Assembly (NCBI GenBank): GCA_937929805.1
Contig: CALFUT010000041.1
Span: 1-64,000 of the forward strand
Direction: 5' to 3'
Length of the DNA: 64,000 nt
DNA from: an uncultured Pirellulaceae bacterium
Lineage (GTDB): Bacteria; Planctomycetota; Planctomycetia; Pirellulales; Pirellulaceae
Below, piece after piece: positions 20,858 to 31,206 of this stretch (the stretch's first letter is position 1; the number at the start of each line of letters is the position of its first letter). A program made the translations under genes and the position numbers. Below the pieces are notes generated by a model that saw nothing but the letters and a program-made list of their open reading frames with translations, was not told where the DNA came from and did no database searches.

Positions 20858-22555
20858 TTGAATGATCTAATGAACCGCCATTTCAACAAGTCTTCGCGAA
20901 CTCGCCACGGAGGGATCGCGACCAAACTGGTCGTGGCTGCCGTCGTGCTGGGCTGCATCGGCGCTGCGGGATGGTATTGGTACCAACAGCAGGAACAGCC
21001 GCTTGCCGAGCAACCGATCACGGTGAAAGTGGTTCGAGGCCAATTCGTTGCCCACGTGCTTGATCAGGGCGAGATCCAAAGTAGCGAAAATGTTGAGATT
21101 CGCTGCGAAGTCAAACAGAGAAATTCAGCCTTGAGAGTCTTAGAGCTGATTCCTGAAGGAACGGATGTCGGGCCGGGTGATTTTCTTTTGCAGCTGGAGA
21201 CCACTTCGTTTGAAACGGAGCTTGAGCAACAAAAAATTATTTTGGCCAACGCTAGGACTCAAGTGATTCAGGCGGAGGCACTGTACGCGACTGCGAAGGC
21301 CGCTAAGCAAGAGTACGAGGAAGGCACCTACGTTGAGTTACGCAAGACGATCGAGAACGAGGTCTTTGATGCCGAGAGTGCGATTCAAACGGCGATGCAA
21401 CAACTCAATCAGGCCAAAGCGGTTCTGGAGCACAGCAAGAAACTTCAAGCACGAGGCTTCATTACTCGTCAGCAGTTGATTTCCGATCAGTTTGCCGTCA
21501 AGACTGCTGAGATCGCGGCGGAGAAAGGTCGGAACTCGGATGAACTGGCTCGCAAGAAATTGCACGTGCTGGATGAGATCTCTCGCAAGAAGGAACTGAT
21601 TCGATTGGAAAGTGAAATTAAGTCCGCCGAAGTTCAACTGGCCAGCCAACAAGAAGCACTGCGAGTAGAACAGGCGACCGAACGCACAATTCTGAGACAG
21701 ATTGCCAAGTGCACCGTGGTCGTTCCCGAGGGCGTTACTGGCCAGGTTGTGTATGCGGTTGAGCGTCAACGCGGTGACGATTGGGTGCTAGAAAAAGGGA
21801 TTGAAGTTCGCCAAAACCAAGTTCTGATTCGATTGCCTAACCCAAACAAGATGGAAGTCAAAGCGCTTGTCAATGAACAGAGTATCACTCGGGTTCGCGT
21901 CGACATGCCAGTTCTGATTCAAGTGGATGCCCTGAGTGATGTGAAGCTAAAGGGCGTCGTGACGAAGGTGAATCAATACGCGGAATCCGGCGGTTGGATG
22001 AGATCTTCAGTGCGAAAGTACGGAGTTTTTATTCAAATTGTTGATCCACCGCCGGCTCTTAAGCCGGGGATGAACGCGTCGGTTTCGATCCAGACTAGTT
22101 ACGAAAAAGGAGCACTTCAGGCACCTTTGCAAACGGTTTACGGAGTGCAGGATCGTCAGTTCTGCTTAGCCGTACGCGGGGTCGGCGATTATGAAACGCT
22201 TGAGGTTGCCGTGGGTGGTGACAATTCGGAAATGGTCATGTTCAATTCTGGAGTTACCGAAGGAACCGAACTGGTCATGAACCCGTCGGCGTACAAACAC
22301 TTGATGGAACTGCCAGAGATCAAGCGTGACCGCCGGATCAAGCTGCCTCCGGGATCGCGCGCGGCAGTCGATCGATCGCAGTGGAAGGCACCCGCCAAGG
22401 TGGTTCCGGCCAATGGTGGACGTGTCGGAAAGGTTGCGCCGGTGAAAGAGGAACCGAAAGGTCGCGTCTCAAAATCGGGGTCGCCTGAAACGGCTTTGAA
22501 AACGAAGCGACTCGAAAAGACTTCGAGTTCACAGGGTCAGGAGGTCGGCAGTTGA
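20858..22555 (+). CDS. HlyD/RND-type periplasmic adaptor
   Basis: N-terminal TM, VVRGQFVAHVLDQGEIQSSENVEIRCEV lipoyl half-motif, long coiled coil, beta-barrel region. Confidence 0.85.
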   Translation: MNDLMNRHFNKSSRTRHGGIATKLVVAAVVLGCIGAAGWYWYQQQEQPLAEQPITVKVVRGQFVAHVLDQGEIQSSENVEIRCEVKQRNSALRVLELIPEGTDVGPGDFLLQLETTSFETELEQQKIILANARTQVIQAEALYATAKAAKQEYEEGTYVELRKTIENEVFDAESAIQTAMQQLNQAKAVLEHSKKLQARGFITRQQLISDQFAVKTAEIAAEKGRNSDELARKKLHVLDEISRKKELIRLESEIKSAEVQLASQQEALRVEQATERTILRQIAKCTVVVPEGVTGQVVYAVERQRGDDWVLEKGIEVRQNQVLIRLPNPNKMEVKALVNEQSITRVRVDMPVLIQVDALSDVKLKGVVTKVNQYAESGGWMRSSVRKYGVFIQIVDPPPALKPGMNASVSIQTSYEKGALQAPLQTVYGVQDRQFCLAVRGVGDYETLEVAVGGDNSEMVMFNSGVTEGTELVMNPSAYKHLMELPEIKRDRRIKLPPGSRAAVDRSQWKAPAKVVPANGGRVGKVAPVKEEPKGRVSKSGSPETALKTKRLEKTSSSQGQEVGS

Positions 22556-23301
22556 GTGACCGACCTGCGAGCACGATTTCTGATTCTGCAATGGCGGCAG
22601 AAATTCACGAACTTCAAAAACACTACGTGCTGAAAAGCGAAACAGTCCGCGCGTTGCGAGGTGTTTCGTTCAAAGTGCCTCAGGGAGATTACGTCGCCAT
22701 CATGGGGCCTTCCGGATCGGGCAAGAGTACGTTGCTGAATTTGCTGGGCTGTTTGGATCGGCCTACGGCTGGTTCGTACCTGCTGGGCGATCGCGATGTC
22801 GCTCAGATGAGCGACGATCAACTTTCCCACATGCGTGCTTCAAGCATCGGGTTCGTGTTTCAGTCGTACAATCTGATTCCTCAGCTCAGCGTTGTCGAAA
22901 ACATTGAAGTGCCTTTGTACTACCTTGGCCGCTTGAATGCGAAGTCGCGTCAACGCACGATTGAGCTGGCGGAAATGGTTGGCTTGGGCGATCGACTTAG
23001 CCACCGACCAGCGCAGTTGTCGGGTGGTCAACAACAGCGGGTTGCGATTGCTCGGTCGCTGGTCAATGACCCGCGTTTTATCTTGGCGGATGAAGCGACA
23101 GGAAACCTAGACTCGGTCACGACCGAGGAAATTCTGGCGTTGTTCGAACGGCTGAACGAGGAAGGTCGTACCATCATCATGGTGACTCACGAAGACGAGG
23201 TCGCCGAACACGCGAAACGTGTCATTCGTTTACGAGACGGTTTGATTCAATCGGATGATCCCGTTGTTGGGCGAAAAATTCTTGCCTCCTCAGCCGATTA
23301 G
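22552..23301 (+). CDS. ABC transporter ATP-binding protein (LolD/MacB-type)
   Basis: GPSGSGKSTLLNLLGCLDRPT Walker A, LSGGQQQRVAIARSLV signature, FILADEATGNLDS Walker B; overlaps upstream stop by 4 bp. Confidence 0.95.
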   Translation: MSDRPASTISDSAMAAEIHELQKHYVLKSETVRALRGVSFKVPQGDYVAIMGPSGSGKSTLLNLLGCLDRPTAGSYLLGDRDVAQMSDDQLSHMRASSIGFVFQSYNLIPQLSVVENIEVPLYYLGRLNAKSRQRTIELAEMVGLGDRLSHRPAQLSGGQQQRVAIARSLVNDPRFILADEATGNLDSVTTEEILALFERLNEEGRTIIMVTHEDEVAEHAKRVIRLRDGLIQSDDPVVGRKILASSAD

Positions 23302-23662
23302 TGTTTCGCTATCGTCGCTGCCCAGAATCAAATTTATCTGCGGCAGCGTGCGCAGCGTTGTCCCTGCGATGGTGATTTTGGCTTAGCTTGGGCGCTCAAA
23401 CGCGTCCTCAAAAGCGTTAAGGGCGACCTGCCGGGTTCCCATCATTGTTACAGAGCTCGCTAAAGGACTCGTTTACTTGAGGATTCGACGGAAATTGGCC
23501 GCAAGGAGCCTGAATTCAGATTCAGCGAATGAGCGATCTGCTTAAACTGGGTGCTCTCATCAATTCACGCCCGCCGCGTCGCACGAAGTAGTCAGTCCGA
23601 TCGATTCGCTCAACCGCCCCAATCCATTCCCCGCAAGCACGACGCCGTCGAGGCTAAGTGCT

Positions 23663-24997
23663 TTGGTCAAGCATTTGCCGGTGACGCTGTTTTGGGCATT
23701 GGTGGGGCAGGCGCTTTTGAGCATGACCCGGTTCCTGACTTCCATTTCGGTGGGAGGTAGATTCTCGCACGATGATGGCTCCGTTTCCGGGATGGGTTCG
23801 CCTGAACAGCTTGGGTATTACTCGACCGCGTTTGGGATCTTGATTTTGTTGATTGCGGTGCACGAGGCTTTCGTCACGACTCCCATGACGGTTTTCAGTC
23901 AGTCGGATCGAACTGAAGAACGTCAGAAAACACTCTCCGGAAGCATGTTGATCACTTCGTTGTTGTTGATTGGCATTTTGGTCATCTGCGGCGGAGTCTA
24001 TTGCGCGTGGATGACGACGGCGCAGATTTTTAGCGAATCAGCAACCGTCGTGATAATCATCATGCTGCTAATCGCGCCGTTGCAGTTGTTGCGAGAATTT
24101 TCACGACGTTGGTTGTTAGCGAACTTGGAAGTTCGGCCAAGTGCGATTTTGGAATTTCTGACTGCCACGGTGCTTGTTGCCGCGTTGGCCGTCGCGGTCA
24201 TAAACGCAAAGATGACGGCTACCGTCGTCTTCTGTTTCATTGGCGGTGTCAATCTTTTGGCGCTGGTGGGGTGTTGGACCGTCTATCGGCATCGGTTCCG
24301 ATTTCAGCCGTCGGACATCAAGGTTACGGCTGGAAGGAATTTCCGTTACGGGCGATGGGTGGCAGGTGAGAATATTTGCTCGACCATCATGATGTACCAG
24401 TGTATTTGGCTGCTAACGGTTTACGTCAGCGAAGAGGCTGCCGGCGTATTTTTCGCCTGCTTCACCGTGGTTCTAATGGCGAACCCGTTTCTGCTGGGCG
24501 TTTGCAGTATCTTGGCACCTCGTTCGGCGCGAGAGTTTCATGAACACGGTTTAAAGGGTTTGATTGTTGTTCTGATCCAGTACATCGGTTTGATTCTTGT
24601 GGTACTGCTCGGTTTTTCAGCGGTGTTGTGGTTCTTTGGTGAGTCAATTACGAACTTGTTTTTTGGAAACCAGTACAAAGAGTTTTTCAACGCACATTTA
24701 AACGGAAAGAACTTAATCACCCCGACACTAGGGTTGGCACTGCCGTTTTTGGGTGTCAGCTTCGGGTTGACGTGCGGTCTGCTGGCAATCAATCGACCTC
24801 AAGACAGTTTCTATTCTTCGGTTGTCGGATTGGTCGCGATTGTGATTGCGATTTTCTTATTCCCTGAAGTCAATTTTCAAAGTACTGCCGTTAGTTTTTT
24901 GATTGCCGTCATTGCGACAATGACTTCCCGGTTGTGTTTTCTGATCTTGGCGTGCCGAAAACTAATGCTGCAAAACGAGTCGCATGCTGCCGCCTGA
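23663..24997 (+). CDS. Polysaccharide flippase-like (MATE/Wzx) membrane protein
   Basis: About 12 hydrophobic segments; oligosaccharide flippase-like pattern. Confidence 0.65.
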   Translation: MVKHLPVTLFWALVGQALLSMTRFLTSISVGGRFSHDDGSVSGMGSPEQLGYYSTAFGILILLIAVHEAFVTTPMTVFSQSDRTEERQKTLSGSMLITSLLLIGILVICGGVYCAWMTTAQIFSESATVVIIIMLLIAPLQLLREFSRRWLLANLEVRPSAILEFLTATVLVAALAVAVINAKMTATVVFCFIGGVNLLALVGCWTVYRHRFRFQPSDIKVTAGRNFRYGRWVAGENICSTIMMYQCIWLLTVYVSEEAAGVFFACFTVVLMANPFLLGVCSILAPRSAREFHEHGLKGLIVVLIQYIGLILVVLLGFSAVLWFFGESITNLFFGNQYKEFFNAHLNGKNLITPTLGLALPFLGVSFGLTCGLLAINRPQDSFYSSVVGLVAIVIAIFLFPEVNFQSTAVSFLIAVIATMTSRLCFLILACRKLMLQNESHAAA

Positions 24998-25118
24998 TAG
25001 AGCTGCGGCGTTGGTCAGGTTCGCAAGCTGAGGAGACTATTGACTTGCAGGAATATGATATCTCGACGGGCAACCCAAAACGGGTTTCGGAGCCAAAGCA
25101 GTCACGGCGTAGCTGCGC

Positions 25119-26048
25119 TTACCGATGACTAGGCAATTCAGTTGATCCGGAGTTGGCTTGAGATGCAATCTGCCTCTGTGCCAAGCGTTTCAATGCATCG
25201 CGTTTGGAGCGAATCACTTCAGAAAACTTAGGGTTATCTAAGCTTTCGTTGGCTTCTTCTCGCACTAACGCAATCGCCTGCAAATCTTCGAATGCAATTC
25301 GCCGGTCGAGTAACCCAAGCTCGTACGCGTATTCGGCCGAGTAACCGGGTAGTAGAACTTTCCAGCCGTAGGGAATTCGATTGGGGCTCAATTCGTTGAC
25401 GTGCGACTTCAGGTTGGTTGTGCAATTGTTGGTGAATGTGTGATAGAACTCGGGATTAGCCGCAAGTTTGTTCATCCTTGCCACCACGGATTGGAACAAG
25501 TCCTGAGCTTGTTTTGGCGTTGCGACGGTCGGGTAAATGTAGACGTCGGAATCGCGTTGCGAAGTTCTGACTCCGATCAAGTCACGCTCGTCAGCCAAGA
25601 CGTACATCAATTCCAATTGACGAGTCAGACCTCGCCACGCCGAATAGCCTTCTCCTTTTTCTCGACGGACCTCGACTGATACTCCTAGATAGGTGTCATC
25701 GCTCAATCCGAAACTGAGCAACGTGTGTGCGATCTGTGGCGTGTTGTTAAAGGGGACCACGACGTAATCGACCGACTTGATTTGGTTGACGTTGATTGTT
25801 CGGTCGTAGTGATTTACGACGTAATCGTCGTTTGTCAGGTAACGATTGCTGCGAATGTTTCGAAGCGTGATTTGATCGCCGTTGATCTCGGCAAACGCGG
25901 GTGTCTGAAGTTCTGCGATCCAGTCTCGATCATTGGCCGGTCGGATGCGTTCACTTGGTGTGTTGACGTTCAATCGCGAGCAACCGGTCAGAACGACAAC
26001 GGCCGCGATCGACATGAGTGGGGTCAAGTTTTGCATCGCAAATCCCAC
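25119..26048 (-). CDS. DUF4105-family lipoprotein
   Basis: Lipobox VLTGC; QIAHTLLSFGL, YHTFTNNCTTNLKSHVN core of DUF4105. Confidence 0.75.
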   Translation of the reverse strand: MGFAMQNLTPLMSIAAVVVLTGCSRLNVNTPSERIRPANDRDWIAELQTPAFAEINGDQITLRNIRSNRYLTNDDYVVNHYDRTINVNQIKSVDYVVVPFNNTPQIAHTLLSFGLSDDTYLGVSVEVRREKGEGYSAWRGLTRQLELMYVLADERDLIGVRTSQRDSDVYIYPTVATPKQAQDLFQSVVARMNKLAANPEFYHTFTNNCTTNLKSHVNELSPNRIPYGWKVLLPGYSAEYAYELGLLDRRIAFEDLQAIALVREEANESLDNPKFSEVIRSKRDALKRLAQRQIASQANSGSTELPSHR

Positions 26049-26049
26049 C

Positions 26050-29000
26050 TCACTTTGACTTGATCTTCAAATTTCGAACGTTCTGCACTTCGGTCCATTG
26101 GTCTGAAAGTCGGTACAGAATTTTTCCAGCAACGAGATGATCTGGGCGAGCGGTCGGGTTCCTGCGGAACCAAAGATTCGCGTCCGACCGAGTCGTTCCC
26201 TCGACCACCAGCATGTCATTTGCCTGGCTGTAGCTGACTCGATCGGCCGTCGCTTCGAACTTGCTGCTGATGATGTGAGCGTTCCCCGAGGCGACCATTT
26301 CATTGGACGGTTTGTTGGAAGACTGGGGATTCCATTGAGCCAACTGAACCTGCTGGCAAACCAGTTTTACCGCACCAGCTGGCCATGTGCTGGTTTCCAT
26401 GTCCGGGTCAACGACGGTATCGAATGACCGAACAGGAGACGTCAAGGAACGGACTTGGCCATGGATGTGAATTTGCTTTTTGTTTGGGTCCGCAACTAGG
26501 CGGTCATCGAACTTCACATGAGTCAGCGTGATCGCATCAGGATTGCTGGAGTTGTTTGAGGTTCCACTGCCCGATGGGTCCAGCGATTTTGATTTTCCGC
26601 GTCGATGCAGTTGAATCGCACCCGGTCCGCTTGCGCGAATCATTCCGCTAGTTGCGGCGTAGGTCGCTTGGGGGGCAATGACCGTTTGACGTTCAAGGAT
26701 TTTTGCGTTCACGTCCAGCGTCGTGTGTTCGATGACCACGGGGGTCTGTAGCGGATTGGTTGTTGATTCGGTTCCAGCTAATCGGAACGGTGTATTGGTC
26801 GTGTCGCTGCTGGCCAATTGAAAGACCCGTTTCTCTGCCGCGATCTCGTCGACCAGAATCACCTCTGATATCTCAATGTTCGAACCGAGTCGTTTGCTTG
26901 TGCCATTTGATGGAGCGATGCGAACTTCTTCTGTCAGAGCGATACTGAGTCCTCGGCTAAAGGACCGTGACTGAGTAACGTTGCCGTTTTGATCGGGTTC
27001 GGACTTGGCGGTCATCGCTACGTCTTCTTCGAAATATATCTTCTTTCCATCAAAGATCATCCCAGCCGCCCAATGGACCTCCAGTCGGTCCATAGCGCCC
27101 AGCCGTTCTGGGTCGAGCTGATCGGTCGGCCGAACGCTTGCGTTGGCCTGACTCGGATTGGAATCGCTCAATTGTTTGTTTGGGTTGAGCCAAAGTTTGC
27201 CTTGCCCTTCGACCCAGATTCGATTTGCTAACTGGTCGACGAAGATTTTTCGGCCGTCTAGATTCAATTGGTCGCTTCGAAACTGAGCCGGCTTTCTGGC
27301 ACTTCCGACGATTTGAACGCGCTGTTGCTTGGCGGCTTGCGGAACAAGATGTAAGGACGATCCTGAGATCGTATGCGTAGTCGGATCGGTTGCAGAACTT
27401 GTTGTCTGAGTGACTCGAACGTTCCCGTCAATTTTCAAGTCTGCGATCTCTGTCTCAGCTCCCGATCGTTTCAGCTGAACGACGATGTTTTCACCTTGGA
27501 AATCGATCTTTCCTTCTGCACCTTCGGGCTTTGTCGCTGGCCCAGCGATTTGCGGCGAGCTTTTCCGCACAGCATCATTTGCCGTTTGAGCAAGCGAATT
27601 GTTCTGCACCACTGTTGGTTGGTTGATGCTTTGCCTCGCAACACGAGCGACCGGTGGCATCGAGGTCCAGCCAGTTCTTTGGGCGGGTGAGAGTGTCGTC
27701 CAGCCTTCTTGGGTCACTCGTGCGACGACGTGACGCTTCGCACCTACTGGTGTCACGCCAGCATTTGAATTGGGACCGATGGTGGCGTTGGTTCCCTGCC
27801 ATGTGGCGGTCAAGTTGCTGGCCGTTCCATTAAGCTGCGGAGTTTTAATGCGTACGCCACCCGACGCAAGAACCCGGATCGGATCCCAATTTTCTTGTTG
27901 TTTTGACTGCTGGCCTGCGAGTGATGGTTCCCGTTGCCCTTCTTGGATTTGCTCCAGCCAAAGCTCAATTTGATCGGCAACCAAACTGATGTCGTGGCCA
28001 AGGTGCACGTTCGATTGCCCGTCAATCTTGATCTGTTGTTGTGTTCCACTCGGCCGGACCGTCATACCTTTCTGCCATTTCACCAGCAGAGGGTCGCGTT
28101 TTGCGGATCCGAGTCTTAGCAGGCGGCCGGGCCCCTTCGCATCGACGGGCCCCATCGAACCGTCATTCGAAACGGAGTAATTGAGTTCCCGTGAGAGAAG
28201 CTGGAACTCGGGCGTTTCAACGGTCACTTGATGATTCGAAGTGGCTTGGAACTGCCCTGTCCTCACGTCGTAGCTCAGCCGATTGCCGGAAATCGTGGTG
28301 CTTCGCGAATGAGAAACCACTTGGGCGGGCGATCCCTTGGCATGAAATGTTTCTAGACTCAAACCAGAATCAGGGACTGAGCTACCGACACGCGTTTCGT
28401 CCGACAGCGTGAGCACCAGTTGGTCACAGCTGAGCCAGTCACGGTTTTGGTCCTGTTGTTCGACGCGGACTTGATCGTTCAGGGTCGCCGTATTCGAACC
28501 GAAATCGAAGGCGAACGGTCCGGCGCAAGAAACCTCGAGCGGAGCTGTGGAGTTTGAAAACAGATCAGCTTCACGATCACCAGCGACGTTCGGGTCGATC
28601 GAACCTTGAGGCACAGCCCGGTTATTCTCGGTTGGCTCCAGTCGCAGTCTTTTTAAAGTGGCCAGTTCGATGCGTTTGATGCCGTCGACGCCCGAGAAAC
28701 CGGCCGCTTTAATCGGATTGCTTGTCCTTTGGCTCGATCGCGTTAAATCGATTCTCAGGTTACGCCCGACCCCCTCGTTTTTCCCGAAAGCAAATTGGAC
28801 TTCTTCAAGTGTGAATACTTGGTGGGGATCGATTTGGATGTTGCTGGTGACAATCGACACACCATCCGAACTACCTTCCGCTGTCGGTGGTCGGTAGATC
28901 GTCACGTCACCCACCAATCGAGCGCCTTCTAGTTTCAGGCCGCCATGGCTAACACCCTCGGCCAGTGGGCGATCGAACTTCAGGCGTGCTTGTTTCGCGC

Positions 29001-29427
29001 ACCTGATCGTGATCGGCGTTTGCCCCGGCTGATCGCCGATTGCTGGCGTTCCGTCGGCTCGCGGTGGTTTGGCGTTGAGGATCAGCGTGAAAGGGTAAAC
29101 ATCAGCGTAACCGTCATCGAGCGGTTGATAGTCGCGGAACAGAATCGTGCCGCCTTCGACCGTCACCGTTTTACAAGAATCTAGCTCCCATCCATCTTCC
29201 GGAACGAAGGGCATCAGCCACGACTTGTCACGTTGTCGCGGTTGAGCATCGATCGACGCGGTGGACCGAGCGACTTTGATGCGGTTGGGCGGTCCTTCAA
29301 GCAACGGAACCGCGACGATGGCGTACAGCGAGTACGCGGCAATCACTGCGGCTAGCGAAAGCACGTATTGCACAACCGGATTGGATCGCCGGCGTCGTTT
29401 TAAAGCGGGATGTTGGTTGTCGGGCAA
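26050..29427 (-). CDS. Large LptC/OstA-like protein
   Basis: N-terminal TM VVQYVLSLAAVIAAYSLYAIVAVPLLEGP, many ISGNRLSYDVRTGQFQA / ATADRVSYSQANDMLVVEG OstA-like repeats; next to kdsC. Confidence 0.65.
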   Translation of the reverse strand: MPDNQHPALKRRRRSNPVVQYVLSLAAVIAAYSLYAIVAVPLLEGPPNRIKVARSTASIDAQPRQRDKSWLMPFVPEDGWELDSCKTVTVEGGTILFRDYQPLDDGYADVYPFTLILNAKPPRADGTPAIGDQPGQTPITIRCAKQARLKFDRPLAEGVSHGGLKLEGARLVGDVTIYRPPTAEGSSDGVSIVTSNIQIDPHQVFTLEEVQFAFGKNEGVGRNLRIDLTRSSQRTSNPIKAAGFSGVDGIKRIELATLKRLRLEPTENNRAVPQGSIDPNVAGDREADLFSNSTAPLEVSCAGPFAFDFGSNTATLNDQVRVEQQDQNRDWLSCDQLVLTLSDETRVGSSVPDSGLSLETFHAKGSPAQVVSHSRSTTISGNRLSYDVRTGQFQATSNHQVTVETPEFQLLSRELNYSVSNDGSMGPVDAKGPGRLLRLGSAKRDPLLVKWQKGMTVRPSGTQQQIKIDGQSNVHLGHDISLVADQIELWLEQIQEGQREPSLAGQQSKQQENWDPIRVLASGGVRIKTPQLNGTASNLTATWQGTNATIGPNSNAGVTPVGAKRHVVARVTQEGWTTLSPAQRTGWTSMPPVARVARQSINQPTVVQNNSLAQTANDAVRKSSPQIAGPATKPEGAEGKIDFQGENIVVQLKRSGAETEIADLKIDGNVRVTQTTSSATDPTTHTISGSSLHLVPQAAKQQRVQIVGSARKPAQFRSDQLNLDGRKIFVDQLANRIWVEGQGKLWLNPNKQLSDSNPSQANASVRPTDQLDPERLGAMDRLEVHWAAGMIFDGKKIYFEEDVAMTAKSEPDQNGNVTQSRSFSRGLSIALTEEVRIAPSNGTSKRLGSNIEISEVILVDEIAAEKRVFQLASSDTTNTPFRLAGTESTTNPLQTPVVIEHTTLDVNAKILERQTVIAPQATYAATSGMIRASGPGAIQLHRRGKSKSLDPSGSGTSNNSSNPDAITLTHVKFDDRLVADPNKKQIHIHGQVRSLTSPVRSFDTVVDPDMETSTWPAGAVKLVCQQVQLAQWNPQSSNKPSNEMVASGNAHIISSKFEATADRVSYSQANDMLVVEGTTRSDANLWFRRNPTARPDHLVAGKILYRLSDQWTEVQNVRNLKIKSK

Positions 29428-29498
29428 GTGACGAAATCCTTTTCGTTGTTTCTCGGGCTGCTTTTGTTATCAAAGCGGCCCGTTGCCTGTTTCGTATT

Positions 29499-30029
29499 TC
29501 AGCCAGCGTAGCTTTCAATGGTTTGTTCCCACCGGCCCTGACGTTTCAAGATCAGTTCAACCAGTTCGCGTATCGCCCCCATACCACCCGACGCCTTAGT
29601 GACGTAGTCGACCGCCTGTTTCACCTCGGCAACGCCATCGGCCACCGTCGCCGAGAATCCGCATCGTTTCAGCAGTGCCAAATCGGTCAAGTCATCGCCA
29701 ATGTAGCCAACGTTTTCGAACGAGAGGCCTAGCCGTTCCAAAATCTCATTGGCACTGTCGATTTTGTCTTTCGATCCTTGGCAGATAATGTCTACGCCCA
29801 GTTCGTTCATTCTGTTCTGTACGATTTTCGATGATCGAGCCGTGATCACGCCAAACGATGGTCCCGCTTTTTGCCACAGCTTGATCGCCATGCCGTCGCG
29901 AACATGAAACGTTTTTGATTCGACGCCGTTGTTGTCAAAGGTCAGCGCGCCGGTGGTCAGGATGCCATCTACGTCTGAAAGGAGTAGGCGGATTGATTCC
30001 ACATTGAGTGATGGCTCAGTCGTCATCAA
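29499..30029 (-). CDS. kdsC: 3-deoxy-D-manno-octulosonate 8-phosphate phosphatase (HAD)
   Basis: LLLSDVDGILTTGAL, GVITARSS, GYIGDDLTDLALL. Confidence 0.85.
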   Translation of the reverse strand: MMTTEPSLNVESIRLLLSDVDGILTTGALTFDNNGVESKTFHVRDGMAIKLWQKAGPSFGVITARSSKIVQNRMNELGVDIICQGSKDKIDSANEILERLGLSFENVGYIGDDLTDLALLKRCGFSATVADGVAEVKQAVDYVTKASGGMGAIRELVELILKRQGRWEQTIESYAG

Positions 30030-30170
30030 GATTTTCGCAGTCTAAAAAACATCCATGTTTTGAGCCACGATTTTACGTCGCGTCAGAACTCGCAAGCTAC
30101 CGCAATGTCTGATCCGCTCAAGCAGTCTGCTAGCGTTCAGTGGCAGCATGGGTGAATTCTGTAGTGTTGG

Positions 30171-30236
30171 AACAGGAGTCAACAGAGCAGAGAAAACGGA
30201 GAAGCAATCTCTGTTACCTCTGTTTCCTCCTGTTCA
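30171..30236. repeat. Intergenic palindrome, CAGAG-type family
   Basis: GAACAGGAGTCAACAGAG...CTCTGTTTCCTCCTGTTC inverted repeat. Confidence 0.8.
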
Positions 30237-30339
30237 AAAACGGCTCGCTGCTTGCGCCCGTCATCCGCCCGAATTCGGGACAATTTGAAACGCAGAGCCG
30301 CTGAGAGCGCAGAGGTAATCGTTTAGGAAAGTGTTTTTT

Positions 30340-30417
30340 GACAGGCTTTACAGGATGAACAGGATTGGGAAGTAGAGAATTGAGTCAGCATCCTGTCCAT
30401 CATGTTGATCCTGTCGA
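30340..30417. repeat. Intergenic repeat, GACAGGAT-type family, copy 1
   Basis: GACAGGCTTTACAGGATGAACAGGATTG...CATCCTGTCCATCATGTTGATCCTGTC. Confidence 0.85.
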
Positions 30418-30436
30418 GTCCGGCGCAGTTGTTCGA

Positions 30437-31204
30437 TCAATGAGCGAACAGATAGCAGCATTCGTACGTCAACGTGATCAAGCCGTTGCTGTCTCGTGTT
30501 TCTTCGAAAGCGTCGGTGACTTGTTGGAGCCATTTTCGCCCTGATAAACCGGTCGGCCGATCACGGCGAGCATTCGTTGCGCCGAGTTTGCGAACGGAAT
30601 CGAACATCGCTCGAACCGAATCGAATTGAATGTCGACCATTTCGGTTTTAGATTCGACCGAAGCGAAACCGGCCGCCTTCAGTTGGGCCTTCAATTGTTC
30701 AATCGTTAGAAACGAGTGAACTCGATCGTCACCAGAAACGGAAGCAAGGGTTTCTCTCCACTGTTTCATCGTGCCCGGCCCAAAGGTTGAAAGAAAGGCT
30801 TTTCCGCCGGGCTGCAAGATGCGACGCAGTTCGGAAAATACGGCCCCGGAGTCGCACCACTGAATGGCAGCATTGGAAACGGCCCATCGGAACACGTTTT
30901 CGGCTACCGGCAGCGATGCGATGTCAGATTTGATCAGCCGTGCCTGTGGTACACGAAGCCGAGTTTGCTCTAGCATGGCAGATGAAATATCGACGCCAGT
31001 CAAATTGGTTGCGGTGGTTCGATGTGCCAGCTTTTGAAGTAAGTCACCCGTTCCACAGCCGAGGTCAACGAGCTGGCCGTCGAACGTGCTTGGCATTTTG
31101 GCTAGCAGCCGATCGGCCATCTGTCGTTGAAGCGAGGCGACTGAGTCATAGGTCGCGGCGGCTCGATCGAACTGTCTTTCAATTTGTTCCCGTTGTAAAT
31201 CCAC
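30437..31204 (-). CDS. bioC: Malonyl-ACP O-methyltransferase BioC
   Basis: SAM methyltransferase LVDLGCGTGDLLQKLA, in a bio operon. Confidence 0.85.
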   Translation of the reverse strand: MDLQREQIERQFDRAAATYDSVASLQRQMADRLLAKMPSTFDGQLVDLGCGTGDLLQKLAHRTTATNLTGVDISSAMLEQTRLRVPQARLIKSDIASLPVAENVFRWAVSNAAIQWCDSGAVFSELRRILQPGGKAFLSTFGPGTMKQWRETLASVSGDDRVHSFLTIEQLKAQLKAAGFASVESKTEMVDIQFDSVRAMFDSVRKLGATNARRDRPTGLSGRKWLQQVTDAFEETRDSNGLITLTYECCYLFAH

Positions 31205-31206
31205 GA

